Below, piece after piece: positions 32,046-41,004 of a DNA stretch of 44,984 bases. The notes beneath the pieces were generated by a model, which ran no database searches, was not told the DNA's origin, and was given only the letters and a program-made list of their open reading frames with translations. Where the stretch lies: contig VGOW01000029.1 of the NCBI GenBank assembly GCA_016875735.1, forward strand, positions 1 to 44,984, written 5' to 3'. Both the position numbers and the translations under genes were made by a program. This stretch comes from Chloroflexota bacterium (GTDB taxonomy: Bacteria; Chloroflexota; Anaerolineae; Anaerolineales; VGOW01). Positions within the stretch are counted from its first letter, which is position 1; each line of letters begins with the position of its first letter.

Positions 32046-35000
32046 CTACTTCTTCTTGCCCTTCTTCGGCGCGGCCTCCGACTCGGCTTCCTTCTCTGCC
32101 GGTGTATCGCCGTTGTCGGGCGCTTCGATGGTCACACTGGCAAAGTTGGCCGGGTTGGCTTCGGCCACCTCCGCCATTTGCGCGGCCATGCCCGCCTGCA
32201 TGGCCATGAGTTTCTCCAACTCGGCCATCGCTTCATTGTGCGCCGCTGCGGCCTCTTGCACCGCCGCCGGAGCGGGAGCCGCCGCGCCTTCGCCCGCCGC
32301 CGCCGCGCCCTCGCCTTTGATCGCCGCATCGAGCGCGGCCAAATCTTTGGCGTGATAACTCCACCGCGCCTTCAGCGGATACCGCGCCCGGATGTCGCCG
32401 ATGAGGCCATCGAGTTGCTGTTCGGCCGAGAGGCCGTTCTTGCCTTCCACATACGGCGTGGCGATCTGCACCATCGAGGCAGTGACGGCTTTGATGAGGA
32501 AAGCGCGGCCCGGCGGCAGCTCTTTGTTCACCGAGAAACTGCCGCGCACGCCCATAAAGCGCACCGCCTCGAAATCGTTGAGCACCAGTGTGTACCGCGC
32601 CGACTCGGTTCGCTTGCGCAGTTCATCCATGCTGTTACGCATGATGTTCATCGAGCCGGAGATGACGAGGTGCATGTTCTTGCCCTTGCCCACCTCCGAG
32701 AGGCCCACGAGTCCCGCGCCGCCTTTGTTGAACGATTCGGCGTCGTCGTAGTGATCGATGATGACGAAGATCGATCTGGCCTGATTGTTCTGCGCCATGA
32801 ACACATCCGATTTCCCTTGCAAGCGCATGATCACTTCTTCATCGTATTCAGCGCGAAGCCGTTTCACCGTCTCGTCCATCTCTTTGGCGTTGGTCACGGT
32901 GGCCAAAACGTGCGGTAGTTTGTCGAGCGAGTTGTCGGCGCTGGCCCCGAAGTTGAAGAAGCGCCGCGACGAGTCCGATGGATCGACGAGCACCATCGCC
33001 ACTTTGTCGGGCGGGTAGCAATGCGCCAGCGCCAGCACGAGCGAACGCACGGTGGTCGTCTTGCCGGTGACGGGCGGCCCCAGCACCAGCCAGTGCGGGC
33101 CTTTGGCCCCGAACTCGATCATCGTCGGTTCGCGGTCGAGATCGTTGAGGCCCACCGGCACGGCTTTGTTGTCGATGCCCTGCCCCAGCGGCGGCAGAAC
33201 GCTGGCAACGTCGATGAACTTCGCCAGCGGCTCCACCGGCTTCGGGCGTTTGGTTCTCAGCGGCGGCGTCGCGCTTTCGAGCGCCGCCCACGCCCGCGAC
33301 ATACGGTTGGACAGTTCGCGGTAGTAATCGGTGTCGCCATCCCCAATGGGAATGGCGGTGTGGAATTCGAGCGGCTGAGGCCGTTCGTCCACCATTTCCA
33401 CCACCAGCCCGCGCCCGGGTTCGTCGTTGAACGGCACCCATCCGCGCCCGACGATGGTGCTGTAATCGGAAGCGTCGGGCAGGGTGAACGTGAGTCGCTG
33501 TGTGAGGAGATTGAACAGTTTGGTGGGAACGTCGTTGGTGAGTGTCGCCGTCACCACGAAGTACACGCCGAAGGATCGGCCATCGCGGACGAGAGCGATG
33601 AGATCGCCGAGATAGCGTTCGTAGGTTTCCTTGAATTCGGAGACGTTGTCCACCACGACGATGACCGGCGGGAAGGGCGAGTCGGGATTCTTGGCGTTGT
33701 AATCGGCCAGCGAGTCGAAGGCCTGAGTCTTCTGCTGGCGATCATCGATGATGGTGCGGATCATGCGGATGAGCCGCTCGACGCGCTCCTCTTCGCTCGT
33801 ATCCACAATACCTGCAACATGCGGCAGGTTGCGCAGGGCTTTGAGGCCGCCGCGCCCGAAGTCGAGGGCGAAGATGTGCAGATCGGCGGGCGAGCGCTGT
33901 GCGGCCAGCGCGATGAGCAGTGATTTGAGAAAGGTGGATTTGCCGCGCCCGCTCGCGCCGAAGATGACAATCGGATCGCCCGACGGGTCAATGTTGAGGA
34001 TGCGCTGTTCGGCGAGGAAGGTATTGTCCACAATGCCGATGGGCACGCCGAGGGCAACGGGCTTCGTCCAATCCTGCGCCTGCCACAGCGGCTTCGCATC
34101 GGCGTTATCGATCCACGCGGCCACCGTCGAGTTGATGATCGTCTCTTTGCCCAATCGCCCGTTTTGGATGTACTCGGAGTTGACCAACTTGTTGAGCGGC
34201 AGTTGTTCGGGCAGTGGATCGGGCCACGGCTTGAACTGCTTGGGGATTTTCTGCCGCCGGGACTCCGCCGCCAACACACCCACCAGCCAGCCGAGCAGTG
34301 AGCGCGGCGGATCGTTTTGCTTGTCGAGCGCTTCGAGAATCTCATCAATGGAATAAACGGGATCGGGCTTCGCTTCATCGTACGGCGCGCCCGACCACGC
34401 GGCTTGCACTTCCGAGAGGCCGCCGCCGCCTACCTGAATATAGCCGCGTCCGCCGATGGCCGGCAGTGTGGCGGCATCGGGGCGGCTGAGCATTTCTTTG
34501 CTGTCGTCCGCCGTTTCCACGCGCAAACAGATTCTGAACTTCATGTTGGCGCGCATCTGATCCGAGACGACGCCGGAGGGTCGCTGAGTGGCGAGGATGA
34601 GCGACACGCCGAATGAACGACCCAGCCGAGTGATGCTCTCGAACTTGGCTTTGTATTCGGGGTTCTGCGTAATCATCTCCGCAAACTCATCCACGATGAT
34701 GAAGAGATGCGGGAAGGTGTTGGGGAACGGCGAGCCGGGCTTGAGAGTCGGAATCACTTTCTTCCGATAGTCAACGAGATCGGCCACCCCAGCCTTGGCC
34801 AAAATATCCGACCGCCGATTCATCTCGGCGTTGATGGCAATGAAGATGCGTTCGACGGCGTTGCCCTGCAAGTTGGTGGCGATGTCCACGCAGTGCGGCA
34901 GTTTGCGGAACGGCTCGACTGTAGGGCCGCCTTTGTAATCCACCAGCACGAAGTTGATGATGCGCGGATCATATTTGATGGCGAGGGCGCTGATCAACGT

Positions 35001-38000
35001 TTGGATCAACTCCGACTTGCCGGAGCCGGTGGTGCCCGCCGCCATGCCGTGCACGCCGTCACCGCCCGCTTTGGCCGAGAAGATCATGTTGCGAATCTCT
35101 TTACTACTGATCAACCCGATGGGCGCGTTGAGCCATTCTTGATTTTCGGGCAGCATACTGCGCTGCCAGTTCTCGGCGATCTTGAGATCGCCGATACGGT
35201 CGATCTTGCGGCCCAAAATGATCTGATACATCTCCAGCAGGGTGATGGCGCGGGGGATTTCTGCCGAGGGGCGTTTGCCGCCCACCGCCGCCCACGCTTT
35301 ATCCATTCGTTCGGCGAGGCGCATGAACGGATCTTTCTCCGCACCCATCACCGGCACAGCCACATGAAATTCGAGCGGCTGGCCTTCGATGTTGACGAGG
35401 CCGCGCCCCGGCACGTTGGCGAGGCTGAGCGCCCCGCGCCCGACGATGTCAATGTAGGCCGTCGGGTCGGACATGGTGAAACTGTAACGCTGGGTGAGCA
35501 GGTTGTAGAGTTTGGCCGGGATGTCGTTAGTTTGGCTGGCGGTGAGGATGAAGTAGATTCCGAACTGCCGCCCGTCGCGGACGATGGTGAGCAGATCGGG
35601 CATGAGGTATTCGTAGTTTTCTTTGAACTCGGCGAAGTTGTCGATGGCGATGATCACGCACGGGAAGAGCACATCGGGGTTGTCTTTGTGCTGGGCGTTG
35701 TAATCTTCAAGCGAGGCGAAGCGGGCCAGTCGATCCTGCCGTTCGTTCATCAGCCCGCGCACGAGCCGGAAGAGAGCCTCCACACGGTCGGGCTGGCTGG
35801 CGTCAATCGTCGCGCCGCAGTGCGGCAGAAGACGCAAGGCTTTGAGGCCGCCGCGCCCGAAGTCGAGGGCATACATGTTGAGTTCCGAGGGCGGGCGTTG
35901 GGCGGCGAGGGCGAACAGCAATGATTTGATGAACGTGGTTTTGCCGCGCCCGCTCGCGCCGAAGGCGATGATGGGATCGGCGGCCAGATCGACGGTGAGC
36001 AATCGCTGGTTGGAGCGGAACGGATCATCCACGATGCCCATCGAGGCTTTGAGCGGAAGGGGATTGTCCCAATTCCACGGCTGCCACAGGCCGGAGGGCG
36101 CAACGGGGTTGGCGGCGTCCGTGCCGGCCCACGCGGCCAGCGCCGGGCTGATCACGACTCGATCTTCGGGTATCTCCGGCAGGTAACTCGCGTCCACCGG
36201 CTCGTTGATCGGCGTCCTCTCCAACATCGGATCCGGCCACGGCTTGAATTGTTTGGGGATGCCCTGCCGCTTGGCTTCGGCGGCCAACGCGCCCACGAGC
36301 CAGCCGAGCAGTGAGCGCGGCGGGTCGTTTTGCTTGTCGAGCGCCTGCAAAATTTCGTCGGCGGCGTACACCGGGTCGTTGACGGCAGAACCGTCGTACG
36401 GCGCGCCCGACCACGCCGCCTGCACTTCGGTGAGCAGATCGGTTCCCGCCTGCACGTAGCCGCGCCCGCCGATCTGCGGCAATCGCGCGGCGTCGGGGCG
36501 CTTGAGCAGTTCTTTGCTGTCCTCCGCCGTTTCCACGCGCAAACAGATTCTGAATTTCATGTTGGCCCGCATCTGATCGGTGACGACGCCCGATGGCCGC
36601 TGGGTGGCGAGAATGAGCGACACGCCGAACGAACGACCCAGCCGGGTGATGCTCTCGAACTTGCCTTTGTATTCGGGGTTCTGCGCGATCATCTCGCCGA
36701 ACTCATCGACGATGATGAAGAGGTGCGGGAAGGTGTTGGGGAACGGCGAACCGGGTTTGAGATCGGGGATGACTTTCTTCCGGTAGTCCACGAGATCGGC
36801 CACCCCGGCCTTGGCCAAAATGTCCGACCGCCGATTCATCTCGGCGTTGATGGCGATGAAGATGCGCTCGACGGCGTTGCCCTGCAAGTTGGTGGCGATG
36901 TCCACGCAGTGCGGTAGTTTGCGGAACGGCTCGACCGTGGGGCCGCCTTTGTAATCCACCAGCACAAAGTTGACGATGCGCGGATCGTATCGAATCGCCA
37001 TCGCGCTGATCAGAGTCTGGATCAACTCCGACTTGCCGGAGCCGGTGGTGCCCGCCGCCATGCCGTGCACGCCGTCGGCCTGCGCCTGAAAGACCATCGT
37101 GCGAATTTCTTTGCTACTCACGAGGCCGATCGCGCCGCGCAGCCATTCCTGATTCTTCGCCACCATGCTGTGCTTCCACTTTTCGGCGATGCCGAGATCG
37201 CCGATGACGGTGACGGGCTTGCCGTCGATGAGCGCGAACATATCGAGCAGGGTGAGCGCGCGCGGCAGTTCCGCCGAGGGGCGTTTGCCGCCCATCGCCA
37301 GCCACACCTTCTCCATTCGCTGAGCGATCTCTTGATACGGATCGAGTTTGTCGGCGTCGCCCGGTTCATCGGGCCCGCCGGGAGCGGCCACCTGAAATTC
37401 GAGCGGCACCGGCTTGTCTTTCACGGCGATAGCGATGAGGCCGCGTCCCGGAACGTTATCAAAGTTCGGCGCGCCCGAGCCGACGATGTCGCTGTAAAAC
37501 ATTCGGTCGGGCATGGTGAGGGTGAGCCGCTGGGTGAGCAAGTTGTACAGCTTGCCGGTGAGGTCGTTGGTGTTGCTGGCCGTGATCACAAAATACACGC
37601 CGAAGGCGCGCCCATCGCGGATGAGCGCCATGAGTTCGGGGATGAGATGCTCGTAGCTTTCTTTGAATTCGGCGAAGTTGTCGATGACCACGACGATGTC
37701 GGCGAAGGCCGTCGTGGGATTCTTGGCGTTGTAGTCGGCGAGGTTGATGTATTTGGCGAGTCGTTCCTGCCGCTCATTGACGAAGTTGCGCAGCATGCGC
37801 ATCATCTGATCCACCCGCGCCGTCTCCGAAGCGTCGATGGAGGCGCCGAGATGCGGCAGGGCTTTGACGGTCTTCAAGCCGCCGCGCCCGAAGTCGAGAG
37901 CGTACATGTGCAGTTCGTTCGGCGAGCGCGAAGCGGCTAACGAGATGAGCAGTGTTTTGATGAAGGTGGTTTTGCCGCGCCCCGCCGCCCCGAAGAGCAC

Positions 38001-40760
38001 CACCGGATCGGTAGAGAGATCGATGGTAAGCAAGCGTTGCTCGGCGAGATACGGGTTATCCACAATGCCGATGTCGGCGCGGAGAGGCGGCGGCGCTTTC
38101 CAATCCATCGGCTGCCACAACGACTTCTCTTCGGTGTTATTCAGCCACGCATCAATGCGCTGATCGATCACGATCTTTTTATCAACGATAGTGCGCTCGG
38201 TGTTGAGGTATTCGGCGTCCACCGGCTCGTTGAGAGGAAGGTGTTCGGGCAGGGGATCGGGCCACGGCTTCTTTTGCGGGGGGACGCCGTCTCGTTTGGC
38301 GCGAAGGGCGGCGATACCCACTATCCAATCCACCAACGTGCCGGGCTTCTCGCCGGGCTTCATGCCCAACGCTTCGGCCACTTCCAGCGCAGAATAGGCG
38401 GGCTGGTCTTGCCCATCCTTGCCGCTCATTTGCGCCTCGTCGTCGAGCCAGATCACATCGCGCAGAACTTCGGTGCGATCATCGCTGTAATCGCCTCCAG
38501 CGCGGGCAATCTGCGCACCCTGCAAAATATCGTTGCCCACTTGGATGTAGCCGCGCCCGCCGATGTTGGGCAGGAAGGCGGCGTCGGGGCGGCCCAACAA
38601 TTCTTTGCTGTCGTCGGGCGTTTCCACGCGCAGGCAGATGCGGAACTTCATATTGGCGCGCATCTGATCGGTGACGACGCCCGCCGGGCGCTGAGTGGCC
38701 AGAATCAAGGTGACGCCGAAGGCGCGGCCCAACCGGGTGACGCTCTCGAACTTCGATTTGTAATCGGGGTTGGCGGTGATCATTTCCGCAAACTCGTCCA
38801 CGATGATGAACAAGTGCGGAAAGGTTTTGGGCAGAGTCTCGTCGCGGGCGTACGGCGCTTTCTGCCGATACTCGACGAGGTCTTTCATGCCGCTGCGGGC
38901 GAGCAAGGCGCTGCGCTCGTCCATCACCGCTTGAATGGCGACAAACATGCGCTCGACGGCGTTGGCCTGCAAGTTGGTGAGAATATCGACGACGTGCGGG
39001 AGTCGGCGGAAGGGCTCGAAGGCCGCGCCGCCTTTGAAATCGACCAGCACAAAATTGACGATGCGCGGATCGTATTTGAGCGCCATCTCGGCGATGAGGG
39101 TAAGCAGTAATTCCGATTTGCCGGAACCGGTCGTTCCGGCGATCATGCCGTGCACGCCGTCGCCGCCCTCTTTGGCCGAGAAGATCAGATTGCGCACATC
39201 CTTCACGCTGATCATGCCGATGGGAGCGTTGAGCCATTCGGAGTTGCGCGGCACCATGCTCCGCTCCCAGTTTTCTTTGAAGGTAAGCTTGTCCACCGTC
39301 GCCACGCGCCGCCCGTCGATCACCGATTGCATTTGCAGAAGGTCAACCGAGCGCGGCAGGTCGGCGCCGAACGCGCGGCGCAGATCGAGCCGCCGGATGC
39401 GGGCGGCGAACTTTTGGCGCGCGTCGGCGGCGCTCATGGTGTCGGCGTCGCCGAGGTAGCGGGGGGTGTTGAGTCCGACTTCGGTGTATCGGAAGGCGAC
39501 TTTCTCGCCGACCGAAGCCACTTCCATCATTGCCACACAGTCGCTGGGAATCTTGGCCGGATCATTGGCGAGGAAAATGATGGCCGCGCCCAGTGTGGGG
39601 CCGGATTGGTTGATGGTGTGGACGACGGCTTCGGAGGCGACTTCCGCGAGGGAGGAGTTCGGCGGAGTCTCACCGAGCAGATCGACAACGACGAGCATGA
39701 ACGGCAAAGTCACATCGCCGATATTCTTTTTCTCATCGTCATCCGAATCGCGCAGTTTCACCTGCCGCGTGTCGAGTTCGCGTTTGATGCGCTTCCAAAA
39801 CGCGGTGACTTTGTCTTTCCCCGGCACGAAGCACAGTTGATCGTATTGCTTGGGTTTGGTGGCGTCGTCATCGTCGTCGCCCACGCCGCGCACGTTGCAG
39901 TGCGGCAGCCACTCGCACCACGTCCAATTGCTTTTGCCGTGCGGGTGGCCGATGACGTACAGGCGCGTATCGATGGCAGAATGGAAACAGCAGAAGTGGG
40001 CGAGCAACGCGCGGGCCACGTCGGCGGTGTGGGTGGGGTTCTTGCCAAAGATGCCGATGGTGTGGCGCGCGGGAATGGATTTGTTGCCCGGTTTATTTTC
40101 GTCACTCGAAGAGCTGCCTTGGGATTCCTCTTTGACGAACGGGCGAAGAGGGATGGTGATGGAGACGTCGGTGAGCAAGAGGGAGTCGGAGGCCAACTTG
40201 CGAGCATCTTTCCACAACGGCCCTTCGTCGAGCGGATTCCCCTGCCCGCCCAATTTGTAGATCACGGTGGATGGGCGGGCGCCGACGCCCAATCGAACTG
40301 CGCCGAAGTCACTATCGGTGGAGCGGCGCTCCCACAGCCGTGACCCGAACCGGCTCTTTTCTTTGCGGTCGGCGATCTCCAGCGCCGTATTCGCGTCGGG
40401 ATAATTGTGCTGGTAAAAGATGCGCTGGGTGTTGTGCGTGCGCACCATGTCTTGGCGCATGGCGGCCAGCATTTCTTGATACGCCTTTTGCTTCGCCAGA
40501 AACTCTTTCCGCTCGCGGCCGCTCTGAAAAATCGAGACGCCGATGGAGACGAACATCGCCAGCGCCATAGGGAGCATAAACATGAGACTGCCGCTGCCCG
40601 AAGCAAAGACGAAGCCGATGATGGTGATGAGCGGAATGAGCAGGGTGACGATCCCTTGATCACCGCCTTTGGATTGCTCGGGCGGGCTGGGGATTTCGAT
40701 TTCGGCAATCGGCAGTTCCGGTTGGACTCGCGGCGGGCGATCTATGTATTCGACAGCCAT
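32046..40760 (-). CDS. eccC: Giant EccC/EssC-type FtsK/SpoIIIE ATPase with seven P-loops
   Basis: This is a 2904-residue membrane-anchored motor of a type VII-like secretion system. Two transmembrane helices lie at about 36-80 (GIVTLLIPLITIIGFVF and MFMLPMALAMFVSIGV). Walker A motifs fall at about residues 543 (GTTGSGKSE), 927 (GAAGRGKTT), 1238 (GTTGSGKSE), 1603 (GASGRGKTT), 1910 (GTTGSGKSE), 2268 (GASGRGKST) and 2563 (GPPVTGKTT). The GTTGSGKSE copies pair with LFIIVDEF Walker B and LILATQRP. The others have IDNF, VDNV or IDHY in place of DE. Three ATPase domains therefore look active and four degenerate, whereas ordinary EccC/EssC has three or four in about 1300-1500 residues. The C-terminus is an Ala/Glu-rich helix and Lys tail. 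RBS GGAGAG precedes the ATG. Co-transcribed with the Ubl-FHA gene. Confidence 0.93.
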   Translation of the reverse strand: MAVEYIDRPPRVQPELPIAEIEIPSPPEQSKGGDQGIVTLLIPLITIIGFVFASGSGSLMFMLPMALAMFVSIGVSIFQSGRERKEFLAKQKAYQEMLAAMRQDMVRTHNTQRIFYQHNYPDANTALEIADRKEKSRFGSRLWERRSTDSDFGAVRLGVGARPSTVIYKLGGQGNPLDEGPLWKDARKLASDSLLLTDVSITIPLRPFVKEESQGSSSSDENKPGNKSIPARHTIGIFGKNPTHTADVARALLAHFCCFHSAIDTRLYVIGHPHGKSNWTWCEWLPHCNVRGVGDDDDDATKPKQYDQLCFVPGKDKVTAFWKRIKRELDTRQVKLRDSDDDEKKNIGDVTLPFMLVVVDLLGETPPNSSLAEVASEAVVHTINQSGPTLGAAIIFLANDPAKIPSDCVAMMEVASVGEKVAFRYTEVGLNTPRYLGDADTMSAADARQKFAARIRRLDLRRAFGADLPRSVDLLQMQSVIDGRRVATVDKLTFKENWERSMVPRNSEWLNAPIGMISVKDVRNLIFSAKEGGDGVHGMIAGTTGSGKSELLLTLIAEMALKYDPRIVNFVLVDFKGGAAFEPFRRLPHVVDILTNLQANAVERMFVAIQAVMDERSALLARSGMKDLVEYRQKAPYARDETLPKTFPHLFIIVDEFAEMITANPDYKSKFESVTRLGRAFGVTLILATQRPAGVVTDQMRANMKFRICLRVETPDDSKELLGRPDAAFLPNIGGRGYIQVGNDILQGAQIARAGGDYSDDRTEVLRDVIWLDDEAQMSGKDGQDQPAYSALEVAEALGMKPGEKPGTLVDWIVGIAALRAKRDGVPPQKKPWPDPLPEHLPLNEPVDAEYLNTERTIVDKKIVIDQRIDAWLNNTEEKSLWQPMDWKAPPPLRADIGIVDNPYLAEQRLLTIDLSTDPVVLFGAAGRGKTTFIKTLLISLAASRSPNELHMYALDFGRGGLKTVKALPHLGASIDASETARVDQMMRMLRNFVNERQERLAKYINLADYNAKNPTTAFADIVVVIDNFAEFKESYEHLIPELMALIRDGRAFGVYFVITASNTNDLTGKLYNLLTQRLTLTMPDRMFYSDIVGSGAPNFDNVPGRGLIAIAVKDKPVPLEFQVAAPGGPDEPGDADKLDPYQEIAQRMEKVWLAMGGKRPSAELPRALTLLDMFALIDGKPVTVIGDLGIAEKWKHSMVAKNQEWLRGAIGLVSSKEIRTMVFQAQADGVHGMAAGTTGSGKSELIQTLISAMAIRYDPRIVNFVLVDYKGGPTVEPFRKLPHCVDIATNLQGNAVERIFIAINAEMNRRSDILAKAGVADLVDYRKKVIPDLKPGSPFPNTFPHLFIIVDEFGEMIAQNPEYKGKFESITRLGRSFGVSLILATQRPSGVVTDQMRANMKFRICLRVETAEDSKELLKRPDAARLPQIGGRGYVQAGTDLLTEVQAAWSGAPYDGSAVNDPVYAADEILQALDKQNDPPRSLLGWLVGALAAEAKRQGIPKQFKPWPDPMLERTPINEPVDASYLPEIPEDRVVISPALAAWAGTDAANPVAPSGLWQPWNWDNPLPLKASMGIVDDPFRSNQRLLTVDLAADPIIAFGASGRGKTTFIKSLLFALAAQRPPSELNMYALDFGRGGLKALRLLPHCGATIDASQPDRVEALFRLVRGLMNERQDRLARFASLEDYNAQHKDNPDVLFPCVIIAIDNFAEFKENYEYLMPDLLTIVRDGRQFGIYFILTASQTNDIPAKLYNLLTQRYSFTMSDPTAYIDIVGRGALSLANVPGRGLVNIEGQPLEFHVAVPVMGAEKDPFMRLAERMDKAWAAVGGKRPSAEIPRAITLLEMYQIILGRKIDRIGDLKIAENWQRSMLPENQEWLNAPIGLISSKEIRNMIFSAKAGGDGVHGMAAGTTGSGKSELIQTLISALAIKYDPRIINFVLVDYKGGPTVEPFRKLPHCVDIATNLQGNAVERIFIAINAEMNRRSDILAKAGVADLVDYRKKVIPTLKPGSPFPNTFPHLFIIVDEFAEMITQNPEYKAKFESITRLGRSFGVSLILATQRPSGVVSDQMRANMKFRICLRVETADDSKEMLSRPDAATLPAIGGRGYIQVGGGGLSEVQAAWSGAPYDEAKPDPVYSIDEILEALDKQNDPPRSLLGWLVGVLAAESRRQKIPKQFKPWPDPLPEQLPLNKLVNSEYIQNGRLGKETIINSTVAAWIDNADAKPLWQAQDWTKPVALGVPIGIVDNTFLAEQRILNIDPSGDPIVIFGASGRGKSTFLKSLLIALAAQRSPADLHIFALDFGRGGLKALRNLPHVAGIVDTSEEERVERLIRMIRTIIDDRQQKTQAFDSLADYNAKNPDSPFPPVIVVVDNVSEFKETYERYLGDLIALVRDGRSFGVYFVVTATLTNDVPTKLFNLLTQRLTFTLPDASDYSTIVGRGWVPFNDEPGRGLVVEMVDERPQPLEFHTAIPIGDGDTDYYRELSNRMSRAWAALESATPPLRTKRPKPVEPLAKFIDVASVLPPLGQGIDNKAVPVGLNDLDREPTMIEFGAKGPHWLVLGPPVTGKTTTVRSLVLALAHCYPPDKVAMVLVDPSDSSRRFFNFGASADNSLDKLPHVLATVTNAKEMDETVKRLRAEYDEEVIMRLQGKSDVFMAQNNQARSIFVIIDHYDDAESFNKGGAGLVGLSEVGKGKNMHLVISGSMNIMRNSMDELRKRTESARYTLVLNDFEAVRFMGVRGSFSVNKELPPGRAFLIKAVTASMVQIATPYVEGKNGLSAEQQLDGLIGDIRARYPLKARWSYHAKDLAALDAAIKGEGAAAAGEGAAAPAPAAVQEAAAAHNEAMAELEKLMAMQAGMAAQMAEVAEANPANFASVTIEAPDNGDTPAEKEAESEAAPKKGKKK
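33280..39356 (-). repeat. Three tandem ~2-kb coding repeats inside the giant ATPase
   Basis: Unit 1 spans about 37264-39356, unit 2 about 35253-37264 and unit 3 about 33280-35253; limits are approximate. Each encodes a linker (LLxMxxxIxG...), a catalytic-type FtsK domain with GTTGSGKSE and a degenerate domain with GRGK. Units 2 and 3 are the closest, sharing stretches such as PFRKLPHCVDIATNLQGNAV identically. A single extra P-loop domain follows unit 3. Confidence 0.85.
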
Positions 40761-40830
40761 GGCTCAACTCTCCGGTGTTAGAAGTGGCGCGCGCCACAGG
40801 AATGGACGATGAAACGGGCGGGTGATCGAG

Positions 40831-40860
40831 TTGACAAGTCAGAAAGGCGTACCCTACAAT
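40831..40860 (+). promoter_or_regulatory. Promoter of the pseudokinase gene
   Basis: A consensus -35 TTGACA (40831-40836) and a -10 TACAAT (40855-40860) are 18 bp apart. Predicted transcription start is near 40867, which leaves a leader of about 138 nt. Confidence 0.75.
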
Positions 40861-40904
40861 AGGCGCAATCTATTCTCTCACAAGTCAAACCAAATTGCAT
40901 AGCC

Positions 40905-40976
40905 CATTTGGCTTATCGCCAAATGTGGACTGAAACTCTAAAATGCGCAAGTGCGGATGCGCGCCTCGCTGGCGCG
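40905..40976 (+). promoter_or_regulatory. Structured 5' leader of the pseudokinase gene
   Basis: Two small perfect hairpins lie in the predicted leader: CATTTGGC-TTATC-GCCAAATG at 40905-40925 and CGCGCC-TCGCT-GGCGCG at 40960-40976. Neither has a T-run. A role in translational control is only a possibility. Confidence 0.4.
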
Positions 40977-41004
40977 AACGCCCAACAACAAAGGCTGACA
41001 CCTC

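Noticed and set aside
34707-35924. Plus-strand open frame of 405 codons (and similar ones at 39150-40343 and 37065-37940) opposite the giant ATPase
   Set aside because: Composition is His/Arg/Gly-rich with no domain, as expected for the antisense of a GC-rich gene. The similar frames recur only because the coding repeats recur.
33280-39356. Regular 2-kb repeats considered as a composite transposon or CRISPR-like array
   Set aside because: The repeats are continuous coding sequence in one frame with conserved ATPase motifs. There are no terminal inverted repeats, transposase or short spacers.
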